DNA of 56,703 nucleotides from JAGVVZ01 sp964373165 (lineage in GTDB: Archaea > Aenigmatarchaeota > Aenigmatarchaeia > CG10238-14), in contig CAYJTF010000002.1 of the NCBI GenBank assembly GCA_964373165.1, forward strand, positions 1 through 56,703. The letters are read 5' to 3'. Each line of letters opens with the position of its first letter. The first letter of the stretch is position 1. Made by a program: the position numbers and the translations under genes. Shown piece after piece: positions 25,230 to 33,998 of this stretch. The notes beneath the pieces are model-generated. The model did not search any database, had not been told where the DNA came from, and saw nothing but the letters and a program-made list of their open reading frames with translations.

Positions 25230-26408
25230 TTTTCTGGTCGCATATTCTATTTTATTCATAGCCGCTTCTATTTTTTCATATGATGTAGCATAACTTAATC
25301 TTATGAAACCTTCTCCGTATACACCAAATTCCGTTCCTGGTATAACCAGAACCTTTGCCTTGTTTAACAGAAACTGCGCGAATTTGACAGAATTTAATTT
25401 GAAATTCTCTATATTTGGAAATGCGTAAAATGCTCCCTTTGGTTCTAAGCAATTAAAACCATTGATCTCTCTTAATCTTTTTATCATCAGTTTTCTTCTT
25501 CTATTGTACTCATCGACCATTTTTTGTATGACGCTGTTTTTTGTTCTTAATGCTTCCATTGATGCTAGTTGCGATATGGTAGGTGCGGATAGTGTGGTGC
25601 CGAGTTTCAGCTTAGTCATTGCATCTATTATATCAGCAGGTCCGGCCGCATAACCGATTCTGAATCCCGGCATAGCATAGCTTTTAGAGAATGTGAATAT
25701 GCTAACTGTATGATTTTCCATCCCGTTCAAACTCCCGATGCTTACGTGTTTTGTGTTATCATATACAAAATCTTCGTATGCTTCATCAGATAATATAACT
25801 AACTCGTGTTCTATTGCAAAGTCTGCAATCTCTTCCAACTTCTTTTTGCTGAAAACGGTTCCTGTGGGGTTGGATGGAGAATTGAGTATCAGTATTCTAG
25901 TTTTTTTTGGATGAACAATTCCTTTCACCTTATCAATATCATATTCAAAGTTTTCATCTTGTCTTAATTGAACAGACAGAGGAATCCCGTTCAAACTTTC
26001 AACTATTGGTATATAAGCCAAATATCCCGGATTGGGAACTATTACAGATTCTCCAGGGTCTACTAACGACATCATGCATAAGAATATAGATTCTTTTGCA
26101 CCAACGGTTACTATAATTTGTTTCTCTGGGTCTACATGAATTTTATTTTTTATTTTTAATTTTTTTGATAGAGACTCTTTCACCTCGCTCATACCACCAA
26201 TAGAAGTATAATGAGTGAAACCTTCAGCCAATTTTCTTTGAGCAAATTTTACAATATTTTTTGGTGTATCGAAATCTGGTTCGCCTGGTCCTAGTGATAT
26301 AACACCTTTATTTTCTGTCGCTATTCTCATTATTTTAACAAATTCAGAATCCGGCAGGCCCATTTCCCTTTCTGATATTAATGATCTAACTTTACATCTG
26401 TTATGCAT
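25218..26408 (-). CDS. PLP-dependent aminotransferase, class I/II (aspartate aminotransferase-like)
   Basis: The product has 396 residues. The fold type I motifs are clear: LGPGEPDFDTP near the start, NSPSNPTGTV, SDEAYEDFVYD, and FSKSYAMPGFRIGY with the PLP lysine in FSKSYA. A substrate carboxylate-binding IRLSYA lies near the end. It probably moves amino groups between aspartate or another amino acid and 2-oxoglutarate; the exact substrate is not readable. An internal methionine (residue 16) is an alternative start, matching shorter homologs. Confidence 0.9.
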   Translation of the reverse strand: MHNRCKVRSLISEREMGLPDSEFVKIMRIATENKGVISLGPGEPDFDTPKNIVKFAQRKLAEGFTHYTSIGGMSEVKESLSKKLKIKNKIHVDPEKQIIVTVGAKESIFLCMMSLVDPGESVIVPNPGYLAYIPIVESLNGIPLSVQLRQDENFEYDIDKVKGIVHPKKTRILILNSPSNPTGTVFSKKKLEEIADFAIEHELVILSDEAYEDFVYDNTKHVSIGSLNGMENHTVSIFTFSKSYAMPGFRIGYAAGPADIIDAMTKLKLGTTLSAPTISQLASMEALRTKNSVIQKMVDEYNRRRKLMIKRLREINGFNCLEPKGAFYAFPNIENFKLNSVKFAQFLLNKAKVLVIPGTEFGVYGEGFIRLSYATSYEKIEAAMNKIEYATRKLGV

Positions 26409-26415
26409 TTTATCA

Positions 26416-26841
26416 TTACCTTGATTTCAAAAGTCTGCAGCTTATTTCTATTTTGTCGTTATCATTTGTTTGGTTTATTTCCTTTCCTAATATTATTTTT
26501 AAACAGTTTTCAGATTTGCCATCTATTATTTTTTTCAATTCTTTGCAAATCTCTTTTTTATTATCATTGTAATATAGGCATAGATCTTCCTTTGAAATTC
26601 CAGACAATTTTTCTATATACTGACATTTTTCTATAGTTTGAGGTTCGCCGATAATAAAAGTTTTATTTTCGTCCTGCCAACAAAATATTGTTGTTAAAAC
26701 TTCTGGGACAACTGTGGACAAACTCTTTTTTGAATAATAACTGGTGATAACAATAACTGATATTGATAAAACTCCTATGAGGATTAGTAAACTAATCAAT
26801 TGATTTTCTTTCATATTCAACGATATATTATTTAGTTCCAA
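26416..26841 (-). CDS. single-pass membrane protein, unknown function
   Basis: The product has 141 residues, with a membrane helix at about 15-32 after a polar start, followed by a soluble domain with five cysteines that are probably outside the cell. It ends seven bases before the aminotransferase gene on the same strand, so the two may share a transcript. No family is recognised. Confidence 0.5.
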   Translation of the reverse strand: MELNNISLNMKENQLISLLILIGVLSISVIVITSYYSKKSLSTVVPEVLTTIFCWQDENKTFIIGEPQTIEKCQYIEKLSGISKEDLCLYYNDNKKEICKELKKIIDGKSENCLKIILGKEINQTNDNDKIEISCRLLKSR

Positions 26842-26852
26842 TAATAATTAAT

Positions 26853-27659
26853 ATGTCTTTTGGAAAAACATTTGTTTTTGGACCGAAGCTTATTTTTCAT
26901 AAAAATAAAATCATATACCCAACAATTTTGAACTTAATTCCGATAGCTCTGTTCAGTATCCTGTTTAGCCTTAGCCTATCAAAGGTAGCGAATTTCCTGC
27001 AGTATAATACAATAGATGACATCTTGTTAAATACCCAAATTTTTGTTCAGTTAATAAAAGGGCTATCGGGACACATAGCTCTTTTCATAATATTGCTCGT
27101 TTTAACATCAGTGATATCAATTTATCTGATGTGTACTTACGTGGAGATTGGTCGAGACGCTTATAAAAATAAAAAAATTGATTTATCCAGAATAATGCCA
27201 GTTTCAGCCCAGAAAGTCTACTCAGTGTTTGCAACCTATGCTTTAGGATTCTTTGCAACGCTTTTGTTAATTTTTGTTTTGCTTTTGGTTTCTATACCAT
27301 TAAAGACAGCGGGTGTTGTATTATTTCTTCTATCATTGCTTGTTGTCACCTTAACAGCGATACCCGTCTTCTGGATTTTGCCGGCTGTTATTATTTTTGA
27401 AAATAAGACTGGTCTAGACTCCATAAAAAGATCGCTTAATATAACAAAAGAATTTTTATTCAAATTGTATTCGATCATCATAGCTATTTGGTTGATCACA
27501 AGCGTGATAGATAGATTTTTACTTTATTTACCGTATATCGGGTTTTATTTATCTATTGTTGGAAGATTGTTCTTTTTTTCGTGGAAAGCACTGACTTCAG
27601 TATCATTTTATTATGAATATGTCAAACCCAAGAGAACAATGGAAGAAGACGATCTTTAA
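26853..27659 (+). CDS. multi-pass membrane protein, DUF4013-like layout
   Basis: The product has 268 residues and about six membrane segments, with an amphipathic start and a short charged tail (MEEDDL). The arrangement, including a central AVIIFENKTGLDSIKRS loop before the last two helices, resembles archaeal and bacterial DUF4013 or GlpQ-membrane-domain proteins (the V-x-E-x-x-G-x-x-x-A-x-K-R-S motif). The function is unknown. It lies 11 bases from the divergent gene at 26841, so they share a short promoter. Confidence 0.6.
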   Translation: MSFGKTFVFGPKLIFHKNKIIYPTILNLIPIALFSILFSLSLSKVANFLQYNTIDDILLNTQIFVQLIKGLSGHIALFIILLVLTSVISIYLMCTYVEIGRDAYKNKKIDLSRIMPVSAQKVYSVFATYALGFFATLLLIFVLLLVSIPLKTAGVVLFLLSLLVVTLTAIPVFWILPAVIIFENKTGLDSIKRSLNITKEFLFKLYSIIIAIWLITSVIDRFLLYLPYIGFYLSIVGRLFFFSWKALTSVSFYYEYVKPKRTMEEDDL

Positions 27660-27688
27660 TTTTAATTGTAGGAATCATAATAATTAAT

Positions 27689-29089
27689 ATGCCAAATCTT
27701 AATGCCTTTTTCAACCCAAAAACAGTCGCTGTAATAGGCGCTTCCAGAGAAAAAGGGAAGCTTGGTAATATAATATTTTCAAATTTTGTTAATAGCGATT
27801 TTTCTAAAAAAGGTTCCGCTATACCGATAAATCCTAATGCCGATTTTATACTTGGGAAAAAATCGTTCAAATCCATACTCGAGGTTAAAGAAAAAATAGA
27901 TTTGGCTGTAATTGTTGTGCCAAGCAAATTTGTGTCCTCAGTTTTAAAAGAATGTGTTCAAAAAAATATACAATCTGTGATAATAATATCTGCAGGATTT
28001 TCTGAGTTGGGAACGGAAGAAGGTAGAAAATTAGAGAAAGAATGCTCGGAAATAATAAAAGGAACTAATACAAGAATAATAGGTCCAAATTGTCTTGGAA
28101 TATTTGATGCTTATTCTCAGGTCGATACTTTATTTCTATCCAAGGAAAGATGCGGAAGACCGTCGAGTGGAAGTATTTCATTCATTTCTCAATCAGGTGC
28201 CGTTGGTTCCACAATTTTAGATTGGTTATCTGTGGAGGGTATAGGTACAGCTAAATTTGTTTCATATGGAAACGCTATGGATATAGACGATTCTGATCTG
28301 GTTGAATATTTAGGAAAGGACTCAAAAACTAGGGTTGTTATGGCTTATATTGAGGGCATAGAAGCGTCAGGCAAAAAATTTATGGATGTATGTAAGAAGG
28401 TTTCAAAGAAAAAGCCCATAGTTTTATTGAAGTCTGGAAAAACAAATAAAGGGAGCAAGGCAGCCTCTTCTCATACGGGTTCTCTTGCCGGTTCTGGTAG
28501 GATTTATTCTACCGCATTTAAACAAAGCAATGTCATTGAGGCAGGTACGTGGGAGGAGTTGTTGGACTTTTCTATAGCATTTGCGACACAGCCATTGCCT
28601 AAAGGTAATAGAATAGCAGTTATTACCGATGGCGGTGGTTTTGGGGTATTAGCAACAGATGAAATAGAAAGACAAAATTTGGAATTACCAGAACCCTCAG
28701 AAAAATTAAAAAATATAATGAAATCGTCTATGCCATCTTATGTTAGTTTGCATAATCCCTTCGACCTCACTGGAGATGCCGATGCTGTTAGATATAAGAT
28801 AGCGATAGAAGAATGCATGAAAAGCAAAGAATATGATGCTGTGATAGCTATAACACTATTTCAGGTTCCAACTTTAGGAAACGAGATCATAGATTATTTA
28901 CTTGATATAAAGAAAAAACACAAAAAGCCATTGTTAATATGTGCTTGTGGCGGTAATTTTACAAAAAATTTAAGCAGTGATTTAGTGACCAAGGGCATAC
29001 CTGTTTATATAACACCAGAAAGAGCTGTTAAAGCAATGAAAGCATTAGTTTATTATAGCAGAATCAACAAGAAATCTGCTTTATGGTAA
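27689..29089 (+). CDS. acdA: ADP-forming acyl-CoA ligase (acetate-CoA ligase) alpha subunit
   Basis: The product has 466 residues, the alpha-subunit length. A CoA-binding Rossmann domain begins VAVIGASREKGKLGN. It is followed by the succinyl-CoA ligase-like domain with GPNCLGIFD, ISQSGAVGS, and SSHTGSLAGS carrying the phospho-histidine. The enzyme makes ATP from acyl-CoA, the usual archaeal route for energy from acetyl-CoA. The beta subunit (ATP-grasp) is not in this window and must be elsewhere. It overlaps the convergent gene by 26 bases. Confidence 0.9.
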   Translation: MPNLNAFFNPKTVAVIGASREKGKLGNIIFSNFVNSDFSKKGSAIPINPNADFILGKKSFKSILEVKEKIDLAVIVVPSKFVSSVLKECVQKNIQSVIIISAGFSELGTEEGRKLEKECSEIIKGTNTRIIGPNCLGIFDAYSQVDTLFLSKERCGRPSSGSISFISQSGAVGSTILDWLSVEGIGTAKFVSYGNAMDIDDSDLVEYLGKDSKTRVVMAYIEGIEASGKKFMDVCKKVSKKKPIVLLKSGKTNKGSKAASSHTGSLAGSGRIYSTAFKQSNVIEAGTWEELLDFSIAFATQPLPKGNRIAVITDGGGFGVLATDEIERQNLELPEPSEKLKNIMKSSMPSYVSLHNPFDLTGDADAVRYKIAIEECMKSKEYDAVIAITLFQVPTLGNEIIDYLLDIKKKHKKPLLICACGGNFTKNLSSDLVTKGIPVYITPERAVKAMKALVYYSRINKKSALW

Positions 29090-29702
29090 CTGTCGTGTCT
29101 GGTTTAGGTGTACACGTTTCTGCCGTATTTCCGGAGCAACATCCGCCGATTTTGTTTTTTCTTAAGTAATAGTATTCTAGATTGAATAACCCGCATATTT
29201 GCTGTGCATAATTACATTCCAAATCATCGTAGTTTTCTTCCACTCTGTTTATTTTCTCTTCTAGTTGTCTTAAACTCAATTTTGTTTGTGTTAAACTGCT
29301 TGTTATTTCAGCTACTTGTGAATTACAGGCGCTAAGCTCAGAACCCGTTTTTTCTAATTCATTTTTCGTATTTGTGTATTGCGACTTTAAGTTATCTCTC
29401 TCTGTCGTGCATACACTAAACTGAGATTCCGAAGTTGCTAAATTACCTTCTAGTGCTTGATTTTGCTTTTCCAAAACCATGATTTTTGACTGGGTTTCTG
29501 CCACCCTCGCTGTATATGTAGTATATCCCGTGTAAGTAAGCCCGCCTATCGCCAAAATAGCAACTAAAACCAGTACAAGACTCCATTTGTTCTCTTTAAA
29601 ACTCCTAGAATTGACACCTTTCCAGAATTCTTGATATTTTTCCTTTATTTTATCTACAGCTTCTGCAAGCTTATTCTTCTTCTCTTCGTAAGGTTCATAC
29701 AT
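29064..29702 (-). CDS. coiled-coil single-pass membrane protein
   Basis: The product has 212 residues: a charged N-terminal stretch of about 40, a membrane helix (about 41-62), and then a long coiled coil (about 65-165) with cysteines at heptad breaks. A Cys-rich tail contains a GGCC motif and ends in ISC. It is probably anchored in the membrane with the coiled coil outside. No family is recognised. It is encoded just downstream of rpo11 on the same strand. Confidence 0.55.
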   Translation of the reverse strand: MYEPYEEKKNKLAEAVDKIKEKYQEFWKGVNSRSFKENKWSLVLVLVAILAIGGLTYTGYTTYTARVAETQSKIMVLEKQNQALEGNLATSESQFSVCTTERDNLKSQYTNTKNELEKTGSELSACNSQVAEITSSLTQTKLSLRQLEEKINRVEENYDDLECNYAQQICGLFNLEYYYLRKNKIGGCCSGNTAETCTPKPDTTVTIKQISC

Positions 29703-29740
29703 TTTGATCTAACATAATTTGTAGTTTTAATACTAAATAA

Positions 29741-30019
29741 TTATTTTTTTAATGAACCTTCCAGTTCTTTCTTAAGTTCCTTCAAATTTGATTGCAATCT
29801 TTTTATAGATTCTTGCAGTGCTTTTTGTGGCTTTCCTTCTTTTGTTTTGACAAAAATTTTAGGTTCAGCCATGTAAGGATGCTCTTTTATACTGGCCGCT
29901 TCTTCGACATTTTTGTCATTCCACAACTCTTCTCTGATAAGATTAGCAAAACCTATTGTATCCCCCTTAAGTTCAATTAAAAGCATATTTTTGTCTTCCT
30001 TTATTATATTAATTTCCAT
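29741..30019 (-). CDS. rpo11: RNA polymerase subunit Rpo11 (subunit L)
   Basis: The product has 92 residues. MEINIIKEDKNMLLIELKGD is followed by the conserved FANLIREELW, where the family has a TLxNxLRxxL helix, and then YMAEPKIFVKTKEGKPQKAL with the usual HPY-P-x-I strand, and a helical end. Rpo11 pairs with Rpo3 in the archaeal RNA polymerase platform. The length is normal. Confidence 0.93.
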   Translation of the reverse strand: MEINIIKEDKNMLLIELKGDTIGFANLIREELWNDKNVEEAASIKEHPYMAEPKIFVKTKEGKPQKALQESIKRLQSNLKELKKELEGSLKK

Positions 30020-30039
30020 TATCTCACCAGTTTAAACAT

Positions 30040-30918
30040 TTAAAGTACTGTAAATTTATAAGTTGTAATATTTATAACCTTTCTCTTCATGTATCGATAG
30101 ATATCCCACGATTTACCTATCCTGTTTTTGGCAAATAAAACCAACAATATTAACAGAAACAACATTATAACAGCTTTTATTACGGAATATCCGTTAATAT
30201 ACGCAGTGTTTCCTGTTATTGGTAGATTTTCGTAATTTCCTTCGGTCAAATTCAGTTTTCTGGATATAGAAGAATCTGTTTTTTTCAAAACTTCTAGAAT
30301 GTCACCATATGCAAAGGTTATTTGAGCACTATATGAATTTTCACATTTTCTAACAGCTTTAGTTAATTTTTTGCAAGGGAAATAAACATCGCAATTTATA
30401 GAAATCCCCCAATTCTTTTCATTATTTTTTAATTTATTATTTATCTGTTCTTCAAACGGGGCATGACATTTGTAATAATCCTCTCCCATTATTTGATGAA
30501 CTGGGACGAAGGAATCAGTCATATAATGAGTAGATACACCAATATAAAACGAAAAATTGCTGACTGTGGCATTTTTTATAGCCTCGTCAAATTTAATTAA
30601 AGCAGGGCAATCGAAATATTCCTCGTCAGCACAATTTTCAATATCTTTGAAATAAGGCAGATTGCCAGGATCTATATCTGAAATATTTATTTCTTTACAT
30701 TCTTTGCTCACATAACAATGATGATCTCTCTGGTCATCATATTCTTTATCAGGCGCAATACACCCTCTCAAAAGTTCTTCTTCATCTGTAATCATTTTTT
30801 TTAAATCTTGATTGTTTTCATATAATTTTTTGCAGAACCATTCGTGTGTTTTATAACCCCACGAATGTGCAGGGGGTATAAGTAAAATTACAATCATAAA
30901 CATTATGAGAAATTTCAT
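30040..30918 (-). CDS. exported phospholipase C / P1 nuclease-like zinc enzyme with C-terminal anchor
   Basis: The product has 292 residues from ATG 30918 (the TTG five codons earlier is less likely). A signal peptide ends at AHS, so the mature protein would begin WGYKTHEWFC. In Bacillus phospholipase C and P1 nuclease, an N-terminal Trp and early His bind zinc in this way. DHHCY, THYMTDSFVPVHQ and a His-Ala-Pro-Phe-Glu give the remaining ligands. A C-terminal membrane helix (about 250-270) anchors it. It could cut phospholipids or nucleic acids outside the cell. Confidence 0.78.
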   Translation of the reverse strand: MKFLIMFMIVILLIPPAHSWGYKTHEWFCKKLYENNQDLKKMITDEEELLRGCIAPDKEYDDQRDHHCYVSKECKEINISDIDPGNLPYFKDIENCADEEYFDCPALIKFDEAIKNATVSNFSFYIGVSTHYMTDSFVPVHQIMGEDYYKCHAPFEEQINNKLKNNEKNWGISINCDVYFPCKKLTKAVRKCENSYSAQITFAYGDILEVLKKTDSSISRKLNLTEGNYENLPITGNTAYINGYSVIKAVIMLFLLILLVLFAKNRIGKSWDIYRYMKRKVINITTYKFTVL

Positions 30919-30936
30919 TTCAATTAATTCCAATTA

Positions 30937-31824
30937 CTAAAATAAATCTTCATCATCCATGCGTGGACAAACCATGTTTACCACACAATCAAATTTCATT
31001 CCAATTATTTTTTCTTTTGATATAGTGTCAAATGCGAGTATATGGACTTCTTTTCCTTCTTTCTCTAAAGATTTTTTTAATCTCATGGCTTCTTCTATTC
31101 TATTTTGTCCTTGTTTCCAAGAAACAGTTATCCCAACCGTTCTAGCTTCTTTCAACTTAACATCATGCCATGCCTTCTTTTTTATATAAATTTTCTTTTC
31201 TTTTTGAAAATCTATTATTTCGTTTTTTTCTAAATCCAAAGAAAATGTTGGAACATCTGTAGTTAAAGCAACACCTAACGGATGGAATCTACCGGCCCCG
31301 ACATACAAGAAACAGTCGACTTTATCTTTCAGTGTCGTTGCAGCAAATATTCTGCATCCCAGAACTTGGCCTTCATGTTTTTGAGACTTGTGGATAAATA
31401 CATTTTTTCCGTTTTTTTCCAAGAATTTTTTAACTTCTAGCATGGCAGGCATATATTGAATACTTGTGAACAGTCCAATATTTTTACAGTTGTTTAATTT
31501 TTCTAGATTATTCTTTAGTGCTGGAATTGGATTTACATCAAAAAAGTAGTCCCAATAAATCACTGGTAATTCAGATTTTACACCAAAATCGCTATGACCT
31601 ATATGTAGTATCGTATCGCACCCTAAACGTTTTCCTTCAAAATCTCTGATGTCGCATGCTCCAAAAACAGGTTCAACATTTAGGATCAGATCAAATCCTT
31701 CTTTTTCCAGAACCTTTACTATTTCCAGAATTTTCATTTTTAATCCTTCAGGAAATTGAACCATAATTCGTTTAGCTTTTAGTACTTTCAACTTACTGAT
31801 TATGTTTTTTGTGTCCATTCTCAT
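30937..31824 (-). CDS. dph2: 2-(3-amino-3-carboxypropyl)histidine synthase Dph2
   Basis: The product has 295 residues. It has the three cysteines that hold the unusual radical-SAM [4Fe-4S] cluster of archaeal Dph2: Cys57 (FGACD), Cys157 (LGCRIF) and Cys286 (VCPRMD). It carries out the first step of diphthamide formation on EF2. The protein ends nine residues after the last cysteine; most archaeal homologs (about 340 residues) extend further, so the C-terminus is trimmed. Dph5 is encoded at 17639-18406. Confidence 0.93.
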   Translation of the reverse strand: MRMDTKNIISKLKVLKAKRIMVQFPEGLKMKILEIVKVLEKEGFDLILNVEPVFGACDIRDFEGKRLGCDTILHIGHSDFGVKSELPVIYWDYFFDVNPIPALKNNLEKLNNCKNIGLFTSIQYMPAMLEVKKFLEKNGKNVFIHKSQKHEGQVLGCRIFAATTLKDKVDCFLYVGAGRFHPLGVALTTDVPTFSLDLEKNEIIDFQKEKKIYIKKKAWHDVKLKEARTVGITVSWKQGQNRIEEAMRLKKSLEKEGKEVHILAFDTISKEKIIGMKFDCVVNMVCPRMDDEDLF

Positions 31825-31863
31825 TGGATAACCTTTAATTTTATAAAAAGTAGAAGACTTATA

Positions 31864-33045
31864 ATGCTTTCTGATATTAGAAAAATGTACCTATTTGGGT
31901 TTTTGAGGAATTTCTTCTTAATTGGTGCTATATCTGTACCATTCTTTTTGGAATGGGGAAAACTTAATTACACCCAAATGTTTATTCTTCAATCGTGGTT
32001 TTCTTTCTGGCTTTTTATTCTTGAAATTCCCACCGGTGCGATTGCAGATAAATTTGGAAGAAAAATATCAATTGTACTTGGTGGTTTTATTGCCTCTGCT
32101 GGAATTTTTATTTATTCTTTAGTCCCGAATTTTATGCTTTTTCTTATAGCTGAATTTTTAGCAGCTTTGGGTGGCGCACTCATATCTGGTGCAGATAGGG
32201 CTTTGATTTATGACAAATTAAAACAAATGAAACAGGTAAAACAGGCCAAATATGTGTTTTCCAATTATACTATAGCAAACACATTGGGAGTTATAGTAGC
32301 TTTACCTTTGGGTTCTTATATTGCAGGTTCAATGATATGGGCGCATCCGAGTAACTATTCTTTTGTAATGGCATACAATTCTATACCATTATTTTTTTCG
32401 TCTGTCGTGGCGCTATTTGTAGAAGAACCGAAAAAATCCACGAAAATCCACGAAAACTATTTCTTAATTGCTAAAAAGGGGTTAAAGTATTTTATTAATC
32501 ATAAAATTTTGAGAACACTGGCATTGGATCTGATTCTAATATCAGCCATGACGTTTTACATTTATTGGCTATATCAACCATTATTGAAAAACGTGGGTGT
32601 AGATGTAAAATATTTTGGTGTTGTTGGTGCAGTGTTTAATATATTTGAAATAATATTACTTAGGAATTTGAAATTTATAGAAAAACATTTCAACAATAGA
32701 AATATTATTTTTTTAACAGCAGCCATACCGGGATTAATGTATGTGATTTTGGGTTTTTTCCAGAACATAATACTTCTGATCTTTGGACTGCTTCTGATTG
32801 TTGGGTTTAAAGAGTTAAGAAGACCCATATTTGAACACTACATAAATAAATTGATACCTAATAAACAGAGAGCCACAATTTTATCTTCTATTTCTATGTT
32901 AGAACGTATGGTTATAGCGGTGATTTATCCAATCGTCGGTATTTTGACTGATTATTCACTAAGTTTTGCATTAATAATTCTAGGAATACTTACTCTTGTT
33001 CTAACATTTTTATCAAGAATCACAAAAGAAATGTTCGATGGATGA
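31864..33045 (+). CDS. major facilitator superfamily transporter
   Basis: The product has 393 residues and 12 predicted membrane helices. The loop 2-3 signature GAIADKFGRKISIVLGG is typical of MFS drug or metabolite transporters. It begins 39 bases from the divergent dph2 and ends one base before the convergent rhomboid gene. The substrate is unknown. Confidence 0.88.
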   Translation: MLSDIRKMYLFGFLRNFFLIGAISVPFFLEWGKLNYTQMFILQSWFSFWLFILEIPTGAIADKFGRKISIVLGGFIASAGIFIYSLVPNFMLFLIAEFLAALGGALISGADRALIYDKLKQMKQVKQAKYVFSNYTIANTLGVIVALPLGSYIAGSMIWAHPSNYSFVMAYNSIPLFFSSVVALFVEEPKKSTKIHENYFLIAKKGLKYFINHKILRTLALDLILISAMTFYIYWLYQPLLKNVGVDVKYFGVVGAVFNIFEIILLRNLKFIEKHFNNRNIIFLTAAIPGLMYVILGFFQNIILLIFGLLLIVGFKELRRPIFEHYINKLIPNKQRATILSSISMLERMVIAVIYPIVGILTDYSLSFALIILGILTLVLTFLSRITKEMFDG

Positions 33046-33711
33046 TCATTTGATGAAACTCATAATAACGTATTTTATAATATAAGGAAAAATTATCACG
33101 AGAATTAAAGCTAGTAAGAATATAATAATTTTGTTTATCTTGCCTTTAACCCATATCAACCCAAAAACTGATCCTATCAACATACCAAACAGATGAACGG
33201 GGTATGCAATCTGAGAAGGCGCAAATAAGTTCATGTATTGGGTAATGAAATAAAAAGCCCCGGAAATTACAAATGGAATAGGAATAAATGTCGGGAAAGA
33301 TACAAATTTACCCGGCGAATAAAAAGTTCCTAAGCCTATTACTGCTGATATAGCTCCAGAGGCCCCAACACCCATAGATTCAGGAGAAAAAAATAGCGGA
33401 ACCATCATTATAAGGTTTGATCCCACTCCACCTATGGTATATACAATAAAATACTTTAAACCATTTATTTTTTTTTCAATGGCACTTCCTAATATGAACA
33501 ACGCCAACATATTGAAGGTTAGATGTAAAAAATTGGCGTGTAAGAATACTGAAGTAATTATCCGGTAGTACTCACCATGCAGAAATTTAATTGGGTTAAA
33601 TGCATATGAGTTAATTATATTTTCAAAATCTGTTAAGGAATAGAAAAAAGCCAATATATTTATTAAAATTAGTGATAAAGTCAGCTTCATATTAAAGATA
33701 AACGTTTTCAT
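33046..33711 (-). CDS. rhomboid family intramembrane serine protease
   Basis: The product has 221 residues and six membrane segments. It has HGEYYRIITSVFLHANFLHL (the WR and HxxxxHxxxN region), the catalytic GASGA with Ser118, and the partner His173 in YPVHLFGM. Rhomboids cleave single-pass membrane proteins within the bilayer. The window encodes many single-pass proteins, but no link can be proved. Confidence 0.92.
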   Translation of the reverse strand: MKTFIFNMKLTLSLILINILAFFYSLTDFENIINSYAFNPIKFLHGEYYRIITSVFLHANFLHLTFNMLALFILGSAIEKKINGLKYFIVYTIGGVGSNLIMMVPLFFSPESMGVGASGAISAVIGLGTFYSPGKFVSFPTFIPIPFVISGAFYFITQYMNLFAPSQIAYPVHLFGMLIGSVFGLIWVKGKINKIIIFLLALILVIIFPYIIKYVIMSFIK

Positions 33712-33727
33712 TAATAAAATAAATTTA

Positions 33728-33994
33728 ATGTCAAGTATATCTTGGAGAACTGAAAGGAAAGGCTACTGGTTTTTCAAAGAAGGAAAAATTCTGAGAGAAA
33801 CAGACACGGATAAAAGAACACACTTTAGCATAAACGGTGATAACGATAAGTATTCCGTGATTTATGACAAAATTAAAAAACAGTGGAGCTGCGATTGCCA
33901 ATTTTTTTCTTTAAAATTAAAAAAATGTTCTCATGTAATTGCTTGTGAATATCTACAAAAAGAAGAGAATAACTTAAATAAAGAGAAGGTATGA
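33728..33994 (+). CDS. SWIM zinc-finger protein
   Basis: The product has 88 residues. WSCDCQFFSLKLKKCSHVIA contains the SWIM pattern CxC...CxH (about residues 57-74). SWIM fingers bind DNA or proteins. The N-terminal half is small, basic and beta-rich. It ends four bases before the DRG-like GTPase gene on the same strand, so the two are probably co-transcribed. Confidence 0.85.
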   Translation: MSSISWRTERKGYWFFKEGKILRETDTDKRTHFSINGDNDKYSVIYDKIKKQWSCDCQFFSLKLKKCSHVIACEYLQKEENNLNKEKV

Positions 33995-33998
33995 TTGC

